Assembly (NCBI GenBank): GCA_028285595.1
Contig: JANQOW010000111.1
Coordinates: 1-33,783 of the forward strand
Origin: Hyphomicrobiales bacterium
GTDB lineage: Bacteria > Pseudomonadota > Alphaproteobacteria > Rhizobiales > CAJQND01
Reading direction: 5' to 3'
DNA length: 33,783 bases
The notes under the pieces were generated by a model. The model made no database searches. It was not told the DNA's origin and was given only the letters and a program-made list of their open reading frames with translations. The position numbers and the translations under genes are program-made. Positions 1-7,796 of this stretch are shown here, piece after piece. Positions within the stretch are counted from its first letter, which is position 1, and each line of letters starts with the position of its first letter.

Positions 1-1
1 C

Positions 2-2185
2 TACTGCGTGAAGACCTTCTCCTACGGCTACATGGAGAACACCTACGCCATCACAAAGTATGCCCTCCGGCATATCTCAACCGCCAACTTCACCTTCCAC
101 GACACCCCGTCGGACGTCACTTCTACGCCCGGTTTCCGGGATGCGGGCTTCGACAATTTCGGGCCTGCCTATGAAGACTGGCGTGATGCCGAGACGCTGA
201 TGATCTGCGGCACCGATCCTTACGAGACCAAGACGATCCTCTTCACCGACTGGATCATGCCCGCCATTCAGGGCGGCCAGAAAACCATCTTCCTCGGCCC
301 GCGCCGCACGGGCGGCATCGCCTATGCGGAAAAGAACGGGGGCATGTGGATCGACCTGCAGCCCGGCACCGACCTGCCGGTGGTGCTCGCCATTGCGCGT
401 GTCATCGTTGAGAACGGCTGGGAAGATGCCGAGTGGATCAAGAACTGGGTGAACAGCAAGTTCGAAAGTTCATCGGGCTTTGGTCAAGGTACGCGGAACA
501 CGCCCTGGCAGTGGCGCACCACCTGGGGCAAGTTCCAGACCAACGGCTTTGAAGACTGGAAAAAGTGGCTCCTGGCCCAGGAATATTCCGAGCCTGAGAA
601 AGCGGCTGAAATCGCACAGATCGATGTGCAGAAGATCCGCACGGCCGCCGAATGGCTGGCCAAGCCCAAGGCAGACGGTTCACGGCCCAAATCGTCCTTC
701 ATGATCGAGAAGGGCTTTTATTGGTCCAACAATACCGGCAACACCAACGCCATCTCCGCGCTCGGCATCATTTGCGGCGCAGGCGGGCGCCCGGGCCAGA
801 TGATCGGCCGGGCCGGTGGCCACCAACGGGGCGGCCTGCGCGGCGGCAAATATCCGCGCAACAAGTCTCCGGAGAAGCTGCCGGGCCGTCGGCGCCGCGC
901 CATGGATACCGACCGGTATCTGATGTCCGGTCACACGCGCCTTGCTCATGTGATCGGCAACACCTGGATCCAATCCATGTGCGGCAGCCAGAGCTTGTCG
1001 GCCAAGTTCGAAGAGCTGACGGTGCAAAACCCCCACCAGGTTCGCTCGTTCGATAAGAAGGAGATCATTGAGACCCTGAAGAAGCGGGCTGATTCCGGGG
1101 GCATGGTGGTGTTCGATCAGGACATCTATCTGGTGGACCCGATCGGCGCGCGCTTTGCCGATATCATCTTCCCGGCGGCAGGCTGGGGCGAGGACACCTT
1201 TACCCGGGCCAACGGCGAGCGCCGCATCCGGCTCTACCCGAAATTCTACGATGCCCCGGGCGAGGCCAAACCCGATTGGTGGATCATCGCGCAACTTGCC
1301 AAGAAGATGGGCTTTGAGGGCTTCGACTGGAACGACAGCAATGATGTTCTGACCGAAGGTGCCCGGTTCTCGCGGGGCAGCCGCAAGGACTTCTTCATGG
1401 TCAAGGTGGTCGCCGACAAAGAGGGCAAAACGCTCCATCAGAAGCTTGGAGAGTTCGGCACGGACGGCATCCAAGGCCCGGTCATGATGATGGATGATGG
1501 CTCGCTGGTGGGCACCAAGCGGTTGCATGACACCACCCGCACGCTGCCGGCGGAGGGCCCGGCGGGTGCCAACGTCTTCAACAAGAAGCTCACGCACTTC
1601 AACTCCCAGACCGGCAAGTGCAACATCCAAAAGGCGCCCTGGTCATTGTTCTCCGATTATTGGGAATGGCTCAGCCCCAAAGGCGATGAGCTCTGGTGCA
1701 CCTCGGGCCGCATCAACGAACGTTGGCAGTCGGGCTATGATGACCGCCGCCGGCCATACATCGTTCAACGCTGGCCGGAGAACTGGGTGGAGCTACATCC
1801 CGATGATGCCAAGGAGCGCGGGATCGAGAATGGCGATTATGTCATGCTCTATTCAGACCGCATCCCCGTGCAGGTGGACACCATCATCGGCGTTGAGGGC
1901 GATGACTTCACCTTCACCAAGCTCATGGAAAACGGCCATATCAAGTTGGAGAAGGCCGCCATCACCGCTGTGGCCATTGTGACGCCGGCCTTGAAGAAGG
2001 GCGTGATGTACATGGACTTCCTGCACACCGCTCAGCCCGCCAACGCACTGGCCGGCCGCGTGGTCGACTGGATCAGCGGCAACTACAATTACAAGATGGG
2101 CATCGGCAAAGTGAAGAAGATCGGAGTGTCGCCTTACAAGAACGACTTCCGGTCCATGACCTTCGCGCGCCGCGACATTGCCTAG
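2..2185 (+). CDS. AioA/IdrA-type molybdopterin oxidoreductase large subunit, 3' part
   Basis: The reading frame is open to the left edge (codons TAC TGC before GTG at 8), so the N-terminus is missing. Arsenite oxidase large subunits are about 830 residues, so roughly 100 residues are absent, including the usual Cys motif for the [3Fe-4S] cluster. Seen here, numbering from the GTG at 8: NTYAITKYA near residue 11, SerAspProTyrGlu-like GTDPYETKT near residue 68, and GRAGGHQ at 267-273, which aligns with the arsenite oxidase segment carrying As-binding Arg and His (R268, H272). The other two arsenite-site residues, His and Glu, appear replaced by Pro41 and Asn50 in my by-eye alignment. The family uses a bis-molybdopterin guanine dinucleotide cofactor, usually in the periplasm with a Rieske partner. 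A relative with a different substrate, such as iodate reductase, is at least as likely as a true arsenite oxidase. The HEAT-repeat gene follows within 25 bases. Confidence 0.8.
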   Translation, partial: YCVKTFSYGYMENTYAITKYALRHISTANFTFHDTPSDVTSTPGFRDAGFDNFGPAYEDWRDAETLMICGTDPYETKTILFTDWIMPAIQGGQKTIFLGPRRTGGIAYAEKNGGMWIDLQPGTDLPVVLAIARVIVENGWEDAEWIKNWVNSKFESSSGFGQGTRNTPWQWRTTWGKFQTNGFEDWKKWLLAQEYSEPEKAAEIAQIDVQKIRTAAEWLAKPKADGSRPKSSFMIEKGFYWSNNTGNTNAISALGIICGAGGRPGQMIGRAGGHQRGGLRGGKYPRNKSPEKLPGRRRRAMDTDRYLMSGHTRLAHVIGNTWIQSMCGSQSLSAKFEELTVQNPHQVRSFDKKEIIETLKKRADSGGMVVFDQDIYLVDPIGARFADIIFPAAGWGEDTFTRANGERRIRLYPKFYDAPGEAKPDWWIIAQLAKKMGFEGFDWNDSNDVLTEGARFSRGSRKDFFMVKVVADKEGKTLHQKLGEFGTDGIQGPVMMMDDGSLVGTKRLHDTTRTLPAEGPAGANVFNKKLTHFNSQTGKCNIQKAPWSLFSDYWEWLSPKGDELWCTSGRINERWQSGYDDRRRPYIVQRWPENWVELHPDDAKERGIENGDYVMLYSDRIPVQVDTIIGVEGDDFTFTKLMENGHIKLEKAAITAVAIVTPALKKGVMYMDFLHTAQPANALAGRVVDWISGNYNYKMGIGKVKKIGVSPYKNDFRSMTFARRDIA

Positions 2186-2209
2186 GCGGTTGGAGCGGTG
2201 GGCGGTTCC

Positions 2210-4480
2210 ATGCTGGACAGCGTTGAAGCGAAAGGGCTGAACGGTCCGGCGCGTTCACAGGTCGTGACTGCCTTGCGCGCCGTGTTGGACGAGGGCTCGG
2301 AGCCGGAGCGCTGCTATGCGGCATCTGCGCTCGGGGCTCTTGGCGGGGAGGGCGCTGCGGGTGCGCTGTTGAGCGCTCTCAGAGATCCTGACCCCGATGT
2401 GCGGTGCGCGGTGGCTGAGGCCGTGGCCGTTTTGCGGCCGGACGGTGCCGGCGCGGCGCTCATCGCCAATCTGCGCGATGATCCGGTGGGCGAAATCAAG
2501 CCGGTCTACATCTCGGCACTGGCCCGGCTTCAGATCGCGGAGAGCTATGAACTGTTATGCGCCCTGGCCGTGGACCGCGCCGAACACCTGGATGTGGCGT
2601 GGGAAGACGATATGAGCGGCTGGGACGATTGGCTCGACGTCCAACTGGCTGCAGTGGATGCGCTTGGGGTGATCGGTCAGGGCGATCCGGCTCCAGCGGT
2701 TGAGGCCATCCTTGCCGCGCTTCACGATCTGGACGGTCAGGATATCTGGACCCATGCCTGCAGCGCATTGGCCCGCCTGAGCCCGCAGGGGCCGGCGGCA
2801 CTCTGCGAGCTGGCGGCTGGTGCATCTGTTCTGCAGCGCAAGCGGATCGCAGCAGCCCTGCGTCACGCAGACGGGGAGGATGCAACCCCCATCCTGTCCC
2901 GGCTTTTGGACGATGAGGATGGCTCGGTCCGCCTGGCCGCCTTGGAGAGTGCTGCCCTCGTGGATCTCGACGACCTCTGTCAGAGCGCAATCGGCGATCG
3001 CTCGGCAGATGTGCGTGCGGCGGCGTTTGCAAGTGTGGCTGACCTGCCCCCGAGGCAGTTGCTCAAAGGGCTCAAGGATGCCGACCCAAAGGTCTCAATT
3101 GCCGCCTGCCGTGCGATCGCACGCGCCGGAAAGCAGAGCACGGGATTTGGCCTTTGCGAGCGGATCGAACGTCAGCTGCGCAACGGGCAACCGGACCTTC
3201 TGGCCGCCCTGATCTCGGCGGCAGCGGTTGCAGAACCTGAAGCGGCGGGCGCGCTTGCAGGCGACGTGGTGAACAACCCGGCGACGCCGCAGGAGGTGCG
3301 CGTGGCGTGCCTTGACGCCCTTGCGAGGCTTCGGCCGGATGGTATGGTTCCCCTGCTCACCCGGGCGGCCACCGATGCGGACCGCGGCGTGCGCGTGTCC
3401 TCGGTCGCTGCCTTGGGCGAGCTTGCCAAAGGGCCGGGCTCACAAGCCGATGAGGCGGCCCGTGTCCTTGCTCAGGCTGTAACAGGTGAACTTCTGCCCG
3501 CCCCGGCGGACTGGCAACCGGAGGACGCCAAACCCGTTTCCTTTGTGCCGAAGCGTGGTCAGCATGCGGCTGCTGAAGACGGCAAGGCCCGTGTTCGTCT
3601 GGACCGGGACGGCAATGTGGTTCCGAAAAGCGAAAAGGCTGACGCTGTCGAGCTGCCGGAGAACGATGCCCCGGCCTTTCCGGGCTCTACGCTTGATGCC
3701 ATCTTGGGGGCCAACACGATGGAGCCGGCCGGCCCGGACCTTCGCCGGGCCTATGTGGAAGAAGCCGACCTGCCTTACCTCGCCCGGGCCGCCTCCAGGG
3801 TCTCCCGGCGCCGGCTCGGTTTGGACGATCTTCCCCCGCCGCATGTGGACTTACCCCGCATTGCCGCATCGGTCTGCGCGACCGTGCCGCGGCCCGACTT
3901 GGTGGAGCCGTTGGCGCAGGCGGCGCGCTCTGCCGATCCGGCGCTGGCCTACGCAGCTCTGGATGGATTGGCCGTTCTGGCGCAGGCCGGGATGGATCTG
4001 ACGGGTGCCGGCGAAGCGGTGCTGCAGCTTTGCCGCGAGCAGGATGCCGGCGTGCGCAGCAGGGCGGTGCGTCTCTTAAGCGGCCTTTCCACAGGGCAGG
4101 AACCGGCAGAGGCGCTTGAGGCTCTTAAGAGCCCGGAGGCAGATGTGAGAGCGGCCGCGGTTAAGGTCTGCGCGGATCTTGGCTGTGTGCGGGGCGAGGC
4201 GATTGAGGACCTCCTCCAAGACCCCGACCGGCGCGTCAGGGCAGAGGCTGCGTCTGTCCTTGCCGAGGCGGCAGATGATCGGGCGATCGAGGCCTTGATT
4301 GAGTTCGGCTTAATGGAGAATGCGGTTCAGATAAACGACGCGGTCCGGCTGTTGAGGCCTGATGGCAGGAGTGCTTTGGATCGACTGGTTCCGACGGCCT
4401 GCGGGCCCGATGCCACCAGACGCTTCTTTGCCTTGCAGATGATTGCTGACCTGTCGGCACATCCCGGTGAGCGCTCTTAA
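2210..4480 (+). CDS. HEAT-repeat protein downstream of the molybdoenzyme
   Basis: About 756 residues, made almost wholly of degenerate HEAT/PBS-lyase-type helical repeats. Repeat cores are visible as DPDPDVRCAVAEAVAVL, DEDGSVRLAALESAALV, DRSADVRAAAFASVADL, DADPKVSIAACRAIARAG, SPEADVRAAAVKVCADLG and DPDRRVRAEAASVLAEA. A charged, proline-containing linker around residues 435-495 splits the repeats into two blocks. No signal peptide or membrane segment is evident, so it probably acts in the cytoplasm as a scaffold. The gene begins 12-24 bases after the molybdoenzyme stop, which suggests cotranscription. An assembly, cofactor-loading or quality-control role for that enzyme is a guess. GTG at 2198 is an alternative start, but its GGAG lies only two bases away, so ATG 2210 is preferred. 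The function is not recognised. Confidence 0.85.
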   Translation: MLDSVEAKGLNGPARSQVVTALRAVLDEGSEPERCYAASALGALGGEGAAGALLSALRDPDPDVRCAVAEAVAVLRPDGAGAALIANLRDDPVGEIKPVYISALARLQIAESYELLCALAVDRAEHLDVAWEDDMSGWDDWLDVQLAAVDALGVIGQGDPAPAVEAILAALHDLDGQDIWTHACSALARLSPQGPAALCELAAGASVLQRKRIAAALRHADGEDATPILSRLLDDEDGSVRLAALESAALVDLDDLCQSAIGDRSADVRAAAFASVADLPPRQLLKGLKDADPKVSIAACRAIARAGKQSTGFGLCERIERQLRNGQPDLLAALISAAAVAEPEAAGALAGDVVNNPATPQEVRVACLDALARLRPDGMVPLLTRAATDADRGVRVSSVAALGELAKGPGSQADEAARVLAQAVTGELLPAPADWQPEDAKPVSFVPKRGQHAAAEDGKARVRLDRDGNVVPKSEKADAVELPENDAPAFPGSTLDAILGANTMEPAGPDLRRAYVEEADLPYLARAASRVSRRRLGLDDLPPPHVDLPRIAASVCATVPRPDLVEPLAQAARSADPALAYAALDGLAVLAQAGMDLTGAGEAVLQLCREQDAGVRSRAVRLLSGLSTGQEPAEALEALKSPEADVRAAAVKVCADLGCVRGEAIEDLLQDPDRRVRAEAASVLAEAADDRAIEALIEFGLMENAVQINDAVRLLRPDGRSALDRLVPTACGPDATRRFFALQMIADLSAHPGERS

Positions 4481-4593
4481 CGAAGACTGACGCGGGCTCT
4501 CCGAGACAGTGGGGCCGCGCATGTAGAGTAAAACATGGCTGATGTTCTTTGGGGGGCCACGCCTTCTGCCAAGCGGCAGCCCTCGGTGCCCTC

Positions 4594-5427
4594 TCAGTTT
4601 CGCGCCTGTCCGCTGGTGCCGTGCGTGCCTGGCATGTCGGGTGAGGCAGGTCCCAGGACCGAGATAAAGGGCATGAGACCATCGCCGCGGTCCACGATCT
4701 CCGGGCGGACCCCAAACGCTTCCTCGATGATGTCCGGGTCAAAGGCATACGCCGGTGGGCAATCGGTGAGCACTCGGCCCTCTCTCATAACGATCACCTC
4801 GTCTGCGTAATGAGCCGCGAGATTGAGGTCGTGCAGAACGGCGATGACGCCTAAGCCTTGGCTGGCATAAGAGCGGGCAATCTCCATGGTCGAGATCTGA
4901 TGCCGGATGTCCAGGCTCGTCACAGGCTCATCGAGCAGCAGGTAACGGTCCTTGGGGGGCTCATCGGATGCTTCGAGCTGACACAGCACACGGGCAAGCT
5001 GGACGCGCTGCTGTTCGCCGCCGGACAGTTGCTGGTAGAGCCGGCTGCGATGGTCAGCGAGACCCACGCGCGCAAGCATCTCTCCTATCAGCCTTTTGCG
5101 TTCGTAAGGTGGGCGCGTGCTGGCCATGAGACCTAAGCCCACCACCTCGTAAACCGTGAAGGGGAAGCTTAAGTGCGTGCGTTGCGGCAACACCGCCCGC
5201 CTTTGAGCAATCTCATGAACTTTCCAGGTGTTCAGGTTCCGGTTCTGGAAGAAGACAGCACCAGTGCTGGGCGTGCGCTCGCCGGTGAGCAGGCTCATGA
5301 TCGTCGTCTTGCCGGCACCATTGGCGCCCACCAGAACCGTGATCCTGCCGGGCTTGAACTGTCGCGAATAGGGCCATAGCGCAGTGGTGTCACCGTAATT
5401 CAGTGATGTGCTTTTGAGTTCAAACAT
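4594..5427 (-). CDS. hmuV: Hemin ABC transporter ATP-binding protein
   Basis: 277 residues, the usual length for HmuV-type ATPases. Walker A GANGAGKTT lies at residues 34-42; the signature LSGGEQQRVQLARVL and Walker B YLLLDEPVTSLD follow, and the H-loop is in VLHDLN. It powers hemin import across the inner membrane together with the adjacent permease. The ATG at 5427 overlaps the 3' end of hmuU by 8 bases, indicating translational coupling as the last gene of the leftward hemP-hmuT-hmuU-hmuV operon. The C-terminal 25 residues beyond the nucleotide-binding domain look unstructured. Other iron-complex ATPases (FhuC, FecE) share these motifs; the hemin assignment rests on the HemP, HmuT and heme receptor neighbours. 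Confidence 0.93.
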   Translation of the reverse strand: MFELKSTSLNYGDTTALWPYSRQFKPGRITVLVGANGAGKTTIMSLLTGERTPSTGAVFFQNRNLNTWKVHEIAQRRAVLPQRTHLSFPFTVYEVVGLGLMASTRPPYERKRLIGEMLARVGLADHRSRLYQQLSGGEQQRVQLARVLCQLEASDEPPKDRYLLLDEPVTSLDIRHQISTMEIARSYASQGLGVIAVLHDLNLAAHYADEVIVMREGRVLTDCPPAYAFDPDIIEEAFGVRPEIVDRGDGLMPFISVLGPASPDMPGTHGTSGQARN

Positions 5428-6514
5428 CCACCAAGCCTCTCTGCCGCAACAGCAACCACAAGAAGAACGGCCCGCCCAGCACCGCCGTTACGATCCCTAT
5501 CGGCAGCTCGGCCGGCGCGACAACCACGCGCGCGATCATGTCCGCGCTCAAGAGCAGGACTGCGCCGAGCAACATGCAGGCAGGCAATAGAAAGCGATTG
5601 TCCGGACCAATGATCAGACGGAGAATGTGTGGAACCACAATGCCCACGAAACCGATGATGCCGGAAACAGCCACAGAGGCGCCCACAGCTAACGCAACAA
5701 GCAGAACCGCCAGGATCTTGGTGCGCTGAACCTGAATGCCAATGTGCAACGCCTGGCTCTCGCCCAAAAGCAGGCCGTTCAGACCGTTGGCTACAAACCG
5801 GGACATCAGCAGGGCAGGGAAGATAAAGGCCACGATCGCAGCGCATTTATACCATGTGGCCCCGGCAAGGCTGCCGAGGCTCCAGAACGTGAGGTCGCGC
5901 AACTGCTGGTCGGTGGAGATGAACACAAGAACCCCTGTGAGCGCCGACGCCAATGCCGCGATGGCGATGCCGGCCAGAAGCATCGTGGCTGTGGAGGTGC
6001 GGCCTTGGCGTGTGGCAATGGCATAGAGCAACACTGTGGTGAGCAGGCCGCCGATGAACGCCGCCGGCGGCAGCAGCTCGAACGTGGTGATGCCGGTGTT
6101 GAGGAGAATTGGCGGCACCCCCAACACGATCACCGTAACCGCAGCGAGAGCGGCGCCGGCTGAAACGCCCACCAGACCAGGATCGGCGAGCGGGTTGCGG
6201 AAAAGGCTCTGCAAGGTCGCACCGCTCGCCGCCAACGCGGCTCCCACGAGCGCGCCCATAACCGTTCTGGGCGCTCTAATGTCCCGCACCACGAGTTCGC
6301 TCGCGCTTACCGCTGATTGACCGCTCTCCGTTCCGATCAGAATGAGAAGCACTTCGCTTAAGGGTATCGGCACCGGGCCAACGGCAAGCGAGGCAAGGCA
6401 AACCAACAAAAACAGACCACCCAGCGCGATCAACACGATCGCTGAAACCTCCTGGCGATCTCCGTCGCCGCGGAGCATCAGGGGCAAAGTCGCTTTGACT
6501 GATCCTGAAGGCAT
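5420..6514 (-). CDS. hmuU: Hemin ABC transporter permease (FecCD family)
   Basis: 364 residues from ATG 6514, with many hydrophobic helices. Family hallmarks are RAPRTVMGALVGAALAASGA near residue 80, FRNPLADPGLVGVSAGAALA just after it, and GIIGFVGIVVPHILR near residue 280, all typical of FecCD/BtuC permeases. It forms the inner-membrane channel with HmuV. ATG 6514 is preferred to a longer upstream reading because an AGGAGG-like site sits just before it and the longer version would overlap hmuT with a segment of non-membrane, non-conserved character. The gap to hmuT is 13 bases. Confidence 0.93.
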   Translation of the reverse strand: MPSGSVKATLPLMLRGDGDRQEVSAIVLIALGGLFLLVCLASLAVGPVPIPLSEVLLILIGTESGQSAVSASELVVRDIRAPRTVMGALVGAALAASGATLQSLFRNPLADPGLVGVSAGAALAAVTVIVLGVPPILLNTGITTFELLPPAAFIGGLLTTVLLYAIATRQGRTSTATMLLAGIAIAALASALTGVLVFISTDQQLRDLTFWSLGSLAGATWYKCAAIVAFIFPALLMSRFVANGLNGLLLGESQALHIGIQVQRTKILAVLLVALAVGASVAVSGIIGFVGIVVPHILRLIIGPDNRFLLPACMLLGAVLLLSADMIARVVVAPAELPIGIVTAVLGGPFFLWLLLRQRGLVDV

Positions 6515-6527
6515 GAAACCCTCCTGA

Positions 6528-7415
6528 TCAGTTCGTGGTCGGTGAAACGATTTTGAGATCGGGATAGATCTTGGCTGCCAGGTCCCGTGCAGCATCTGCA
6601 ACACGCGGCCCAAACCCAAGAAGGTAGGTCCCGTCCATGGCGATGATGTGCTTGTTCTGGCCGGCGGGTGTCTTTGCGATGACGGGATTGGCCAACAGCT
6701 CCTCGGGCTTAAAGGCATGTCCGCCTCTTTCCATAATGAGGATCGCATCCGGCTTCATATCTGAAAGGGCCTCAAGCGAGATCTGCTTGTAGCCATGGAA
6801 CGACGTCACTGCGTTGGCCGCACCGGCCAGCTTGATGATCGCGTCGGCAGAGGTTTTTCGGCCGCCGACGACCAATCGGCCCGATTGGGTCGATAACAGG
6901 AAGAGCACCGATTTTTGCGTCTTAATCTCGGCGAGCTGCGCCTCCAAAGCCTCCAGCGACTGTGCCATGCGATCCGCAAGGGCACGGCCTTGATTGTCTT
7001 TGCCGACCAATGCGGCAATTTGCTGAACCTTGCTGATTGCCCCGCGGGCAGTGGTGTCGTTTTTGATCGTGACCACGTTGATCCGGCCTTGTTTCAGCAC
7101 ATCCAGGGCGCTCGGAGGCCCTGCGCCTTCAATGGCCAGAATGACCGTCGGACCAACTGAGATCACCCCTTCAGGGGAGAGCTGACGCATGTAACCAACC
7201 GATGCTTTGTCCTCCAGTGCCTGAGGGGGGTGGACGCTTGTGGTGTCCACGGCCACGATCTTGTCTTCCACGCCGAGCGCGTAGAGCGTCTCGGTCACCG
7301 AGCTTCCAATGGACACAATGCGGCTGGTATCTGCTCCATCGGGCAGGGCGGTCGTGGGGGCGAGCAGCACGGCGGCCGCAATCACAGCTGATTTCAGGAT
7401 TCGAGACCACATCAT
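6528..7415 (-). CDS. hmuT: Periplasmic hemin-binding protein
   Basis: 295 residues with an N-terminal signal peptide (hydrophobic run SAVIAAAVLLAPTTAL, cleavage probably near residue 24). The body fits class III periplasmic binding proteins: RIVSIGSSVTETLYALG near the mature N-terminus, then VGYMRQLSPEGVISVGPTVI, whose Tyr matches the axial heme ligand of HmuT/ShuT proteins, and a C-terminal YLLGFGPR motif with a second Tyr as in two-heme HmuT. It would take heme from the outer-membrane receptor and deliver it to HmuUV. It starts 13 bases after hemP with an AGGAG site. A second ATG at 7412 is possible. Confidence 0.92.
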   Translation of the reverse strand: MMWSRILKSAVIAAAVLLAPTTALPDGADTSRIVSIGSSVTETLYALGVEDKIVAVDTTSVHPPQALEDKASVGYMRQLSPEGVISVGPTVILAIEGAGPPSALDVLKQGRINVVTIKNDTTARGAISKVQQIAALVGKDNQGRALADRMAQSLEALEAQLAEIKTQKSVLFLLSTQSGRLVVGGRKTSADAIIKLAGAANAVTSFHGYKQISLEALSDMKPDAILIMERGGHAFKPEELLANPVIAKTPAGQNKHIIAMDGTYLLGFGPRVADAARDLAAKIYPDLKIVSPTTN

Positions 7416-7428
7416 CGAGGCACTCCTG

Positions 7429-7608
7429 TTACTTTGTGAGAATGAGCTTCCCGAGTGAGGTACGCCTTAGCCGGTAGGTGGCGGAATTATGCTCGATCAA
7501 GACCTCGGCTTTGTCGCCAAACAGATCCTCAGATCTGATTTTTGGCAGCGCCTCACTCCCCTGATCCGGCGCATCGCCCCGGGTTTCTTCTGTCCGACGT
7601 TCGTCCAT
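7429..7608 (-). CDS. hemP: Hemin uptake protein HemP
   Basis: A 59-residue ORF reading MDERRTEETRGDAPDQ at its start and ending in YRLRRTSLGKLILTK. The SEDLFG...VLIEHN...YRLRRT..GKLILTK pattern is the defining core of the HemP/HmuP family of small proteins found at the head of heme uptake operons. In some rhizobia and Burkholderia HmuP is a regulator needed for expression of the heme receptor gene; whether this one acts so is inference. It is the first gene of the leftward operon, 13 bases before hmuT, and lies 20 bases from the palindromic iron box. The ATG at 7608 is the only good start in frame. Confidence 0.9.
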   Translation of the reverse strand: MDERRTEETRGDAPDQGSEALPKIRSEDLFGDKAEVLIEHNSATYRLRRTSLGKLILTK

Positions 7609-7627
7609 GCATCACTCATTGAATAAT

Positions 7628-7648
7628 ATATGATAATTTTTATCATAT
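7628..7648. promoter_or_regulatory. Palindromic iron-responsive operator (Iron-Rhodo-box like)
   Basis: A perfect 9+3+9 inverted repeat, core TGATAATTTTTATCA at 7631-7645. It fits the TGA-N9-TCA Iron-Rhodo-box bound by RirA in Rhizobiales, and also resembles alphaproteobacterial Fur/Mur sites. It lies in the shared upstream region of hemP (start 7608, leftward) and the heme receptor gene (start 7797, rightward), close enough to the leftward start to overlap its promoter. A TTGACT at 7656-7661 could be a rightward -35 element, with only a weak -10 about 17 bases on. Iron-dependent repression of both operons is inferred. Confidence 0.65.
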
Positions 7649-7796
7649 TTATTTCTTGACTGGATTAGTCGGAAATAGATAGAACGTCAACCGCTGCGTT
7701 AACGCAGTTTTAGCGAGCGAGCCAGATTGAGCGCGTTGAAGCTCCGGATCCAGCCAGCAAGCCAGCATAACGATAAACAATACAGGGGCTTGGCGG

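Noticed and set aside
680-1630. A 316-codon leftward frame inside the molybdoenzyme gene
   Set aside because: It is antisense to a clearly conserved protein and has Leu/Arg/His-rich composition typical of a GC-rich shadow frame.
4568-4581. CTGCC-AAGC-GGCAG hairpin between the convergent HEAT and hmuV genes as a terminator
   Set aside because: The stem is only five bases and no T tract follows on either strand.
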